Positions 62,083 to 64,000 of a DNA stretch of 64,000 nucleotides are shown one piece after another. The first letter of the stretch is position 1. Every line of letters starts with the position of its first letter. Location: NCBI GenBank assembly GCA_003344405.1, contig NOWV01000038.1, positions 310,001 to 374,000 of the forward strand, written 5' to 3'. A program made the position numbers and the translations under genes. Source of the stretch: Trichoplax sp. H2. Lineage: Eukaryota; Placozoa; Uniplacotomia; Trichoplacea. The notes under the pieces were generated by a model, which saw nothing but the letters and a program-made list of their open reading frames with translations, made no database searches and had not been told where the DNA came from.

Positions 62083-64000
62083 TCGTTGTGTGCTTTTTTT
62101 TCATTTTAAAGTAATTATTACACAATTGAAATTAAAATGAATTTAAGTTATACTGATGTCACATTTATTAGCATCTTAAAATGTCTTTAAAAAAGATACC
62201 TAATCAAGATCGTACAGTAAACTGTGCATTGTTATGTGCAGTTATCCGATACTAATATCATTAGTCGGTACTCTTGTCATATAGTGCATCGGAGGAAATT
62301 CTAAGTTCAACTATGGGTCTTGTAGAATTGATATCATAGTTTAGCTAGAATTCCACCTAGTTATTATTTTCGATTATCCTTTCCATCTTCATTGTTAAGG
62401 TATTATTATTGGTATTGCAGGTATTATACCATAAGTTCTAGACATTAAATTGCAATTGAATGTAGTTTAAGTCTTATATTATCCTGTTGGTACTTAAGGT
62501 ACTATATATATATATATATATATCTATATATATACATATATTTCTATTTCTATATAAATTATAAATTTTACGGATAGAAGTAAGTACTTTCCTATACAGA
62601 AGGTGCTTCTGTTAATATTGTTATTTTATACATCTTCAAATATTGTATATTATCTTTTTCATACCATTTCATAATGTTTAACGCGATAATTGAAAGAAAA
62701 TTTAAATCTCCTATAATTTTGATTAACAGTAATCATATCTGGATACTTATCGTTACTTCAATATAAGAAAGATTCTGAGGTATACTAATAGTACGTTGAA
62801 TTGATTTCAACTGCAAATTGTATATCGAACAGTGTAAAATATTGCCAAATTAGATTGCTTTTCCGCTTTCATACTATATTCATTTACTAAGATCACATTG
62901 TACAGTATGATATTCATCTGTATCTGTTATTCCTATTGCTATTGTTACATTTCTTACGTATTTGGTTAGGCGATTACCATTAATTATCTTTTTAAATCTT
63001 TTGGTAATGCAATGTTCGAAATAATTTTCTTTGAACTACTGTATACATTATTTTATACATGTCTAATGATTTAAGATATTATAATCAATTGAATATTGTT
63101 ATTTATAAGGATACAATTTGACAATATTAAAGTTGTCGTTTGAAGTAATTATCTATAACGTGAGGGCATATTATCATACCCATGGTATTGGAAAGCCGGC
63201 TAAATTGTATGCTTGTGACATAGTTGCTAAGGGGCTAAATATAAAATCCAAGTTAATAATCAATCAGAATGAATTTCGATATTGTACGAAGTGCAAAAGA
63301 GGAAAATGATTTGAATGCAAATTTATTTAAAAGATGTAGAATAGTATCCCATTCATCTCTGCCATGTCCATTTTTATATAAATCTTGTTCGCGATGAACC
63401 TTATCCTCTTGATCCATTTTTCCGGCCCATTCCTCGACTGTCCCGAGGGACAAAAAAAGACAATTCGACTAGTATGATCCCTTGCCATTCCACTCTTGTA
63501 TACAACATGTTTGCACGTTTATTATTATTAATGTTATGAAATTGTTGGCTCGGTAAACTTGACATTAATATCCGATATTGTACAAAATAATTTATCTACA
63601 GAAGAAGAATCGGATCGATTGAGGCCGGGTGGGTTAGGGTTGGATCGTGTTTCAAGCAAATGTTGCCTCTTCGGTTCGAGCTGAGTCAAGCTGTTAATCT
63701 TATCGTTTTGCAGCTTTCCGCTACCTATGTTATTTATTGCCCTTCAGTTTAGTAAAATCTGGTGTTTTACAAAATGTTATCCTTGCTGGAAGACCAATAT
63801 TGAAAGGTCAATACTGTACCAGGGCTGTAGTACAACTTAGCTCGGATTTGGATGGAATGAGTTATTTTGAATTTCTTATTTCAATTGAGTCTATACCTAC
63901 AGTTTATTCTGTTACTACTGTACTTCAGAGGGTTCTTTCTTTCTTAAAAAAATGGACATTTCACAAAATAATTTTATTATTCTAGATGTAAATTTAATAA
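62083..64000. other. 3' flank of the membrane-protein gene and unassigned end of window
   Basis: Contains a TA microsatellite near 62,505-62,535. Small frames at 63118-63309 and 63737-63985 on + have no recognisable similarity, and the last could be part of a gene extending beyond the window. Confidence 0.5.
62503..62536. repeat. (TA)n microsatellite
   Basis: About 20 bases of perfect alternating TA, followed by tctatatatatacatatat. Confidence 0.8.

Noticed and set aside
63628-63642. gggtgggttagggttgg, telomere-like
   Set aside because: Only about two imperfect units, not an array; probably chance or at most a tiny remnant.

Overview
This window is nuclear DNA from an animal. It is AT-rich and its genes are split by short GT-AG introns. 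All identifiable genes are conserved metazoan genes with high sequence similarity to animal orthologues. The intron density, compact gene spacing, divergent rhodopsin-type GPCR pair and abundant GTAC/TACTGTAC palindromic repeats suggest a placozoan (Trichoplax-like) genome. That assignment is inference. I see no bacterial, viral or organellar genes.

Layout. 1-13 kb: a tandem pair of two-exon class A GPCR genes on +, each with a TATA box and about 6.1 kb apart. 13.4-14.8 kb: ribosomal protein L35 on -, whose first coding exon is only the ATG. 16.3-18.5 kb: selenoprotein F (SELENOF) on +, with an in-frame TGA (Sec) in a C-S-U motif, reconstructed from five exons. 20.3-22.6 kb: a BTB-BACK-Kelch protein of the IVNS1ABP type on -. 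22.6-28.2 kb: no recognisable gene. 28.2-31.0 kb: pyridoxamine-phosphate oxidase (PNPO) on -, six exons, followed upstream by a tandem-repeat array built from its own 5' flank. 34.1-34.5 kb: TMEM203 on -, intronless, head to head with GTF2H4 (TFIIH p52; 17 exons, 35.4-38.8 kb, +). 39.6-40.8 kb: bublin coiled-coil protein (BBLN) on +, two exons. 42.6-43.5 kb: a ZDHHC24-like palmitoyltransferase on -, intronless. 44.9-52.0 kb: an AK5-type adenylate kinase with three kinase domains, 16 exons, +. 52-57.5 kb: gene-free, with several tandem arrays, a short inverted-repeat element and a minisatellite. 57.6-62.1 kb: an unrecognised 966-residue multipass membrane protein with a long charged tail, +.

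The genes do not form one pathway. They are housekeeping genes (translation, TFIIH, vitamin B6, nucleotide energy, ER redox/folding, palmitoylation) plus the lineage-type receptors. Exon models were derived by hand: each junction was checked for GT-AG and for codon phase, and the joined lengths are close to the known orthologues. Untranslated regions and transcription starts were not determined. The most interesting items are the triple-domain adenylate kinase whose three P-loop exons have identical length and phase, the SELENOF redox motif change, the unknown membrane protein, and the GTAC-palindrome clusters that recur in gene 5' flanks.
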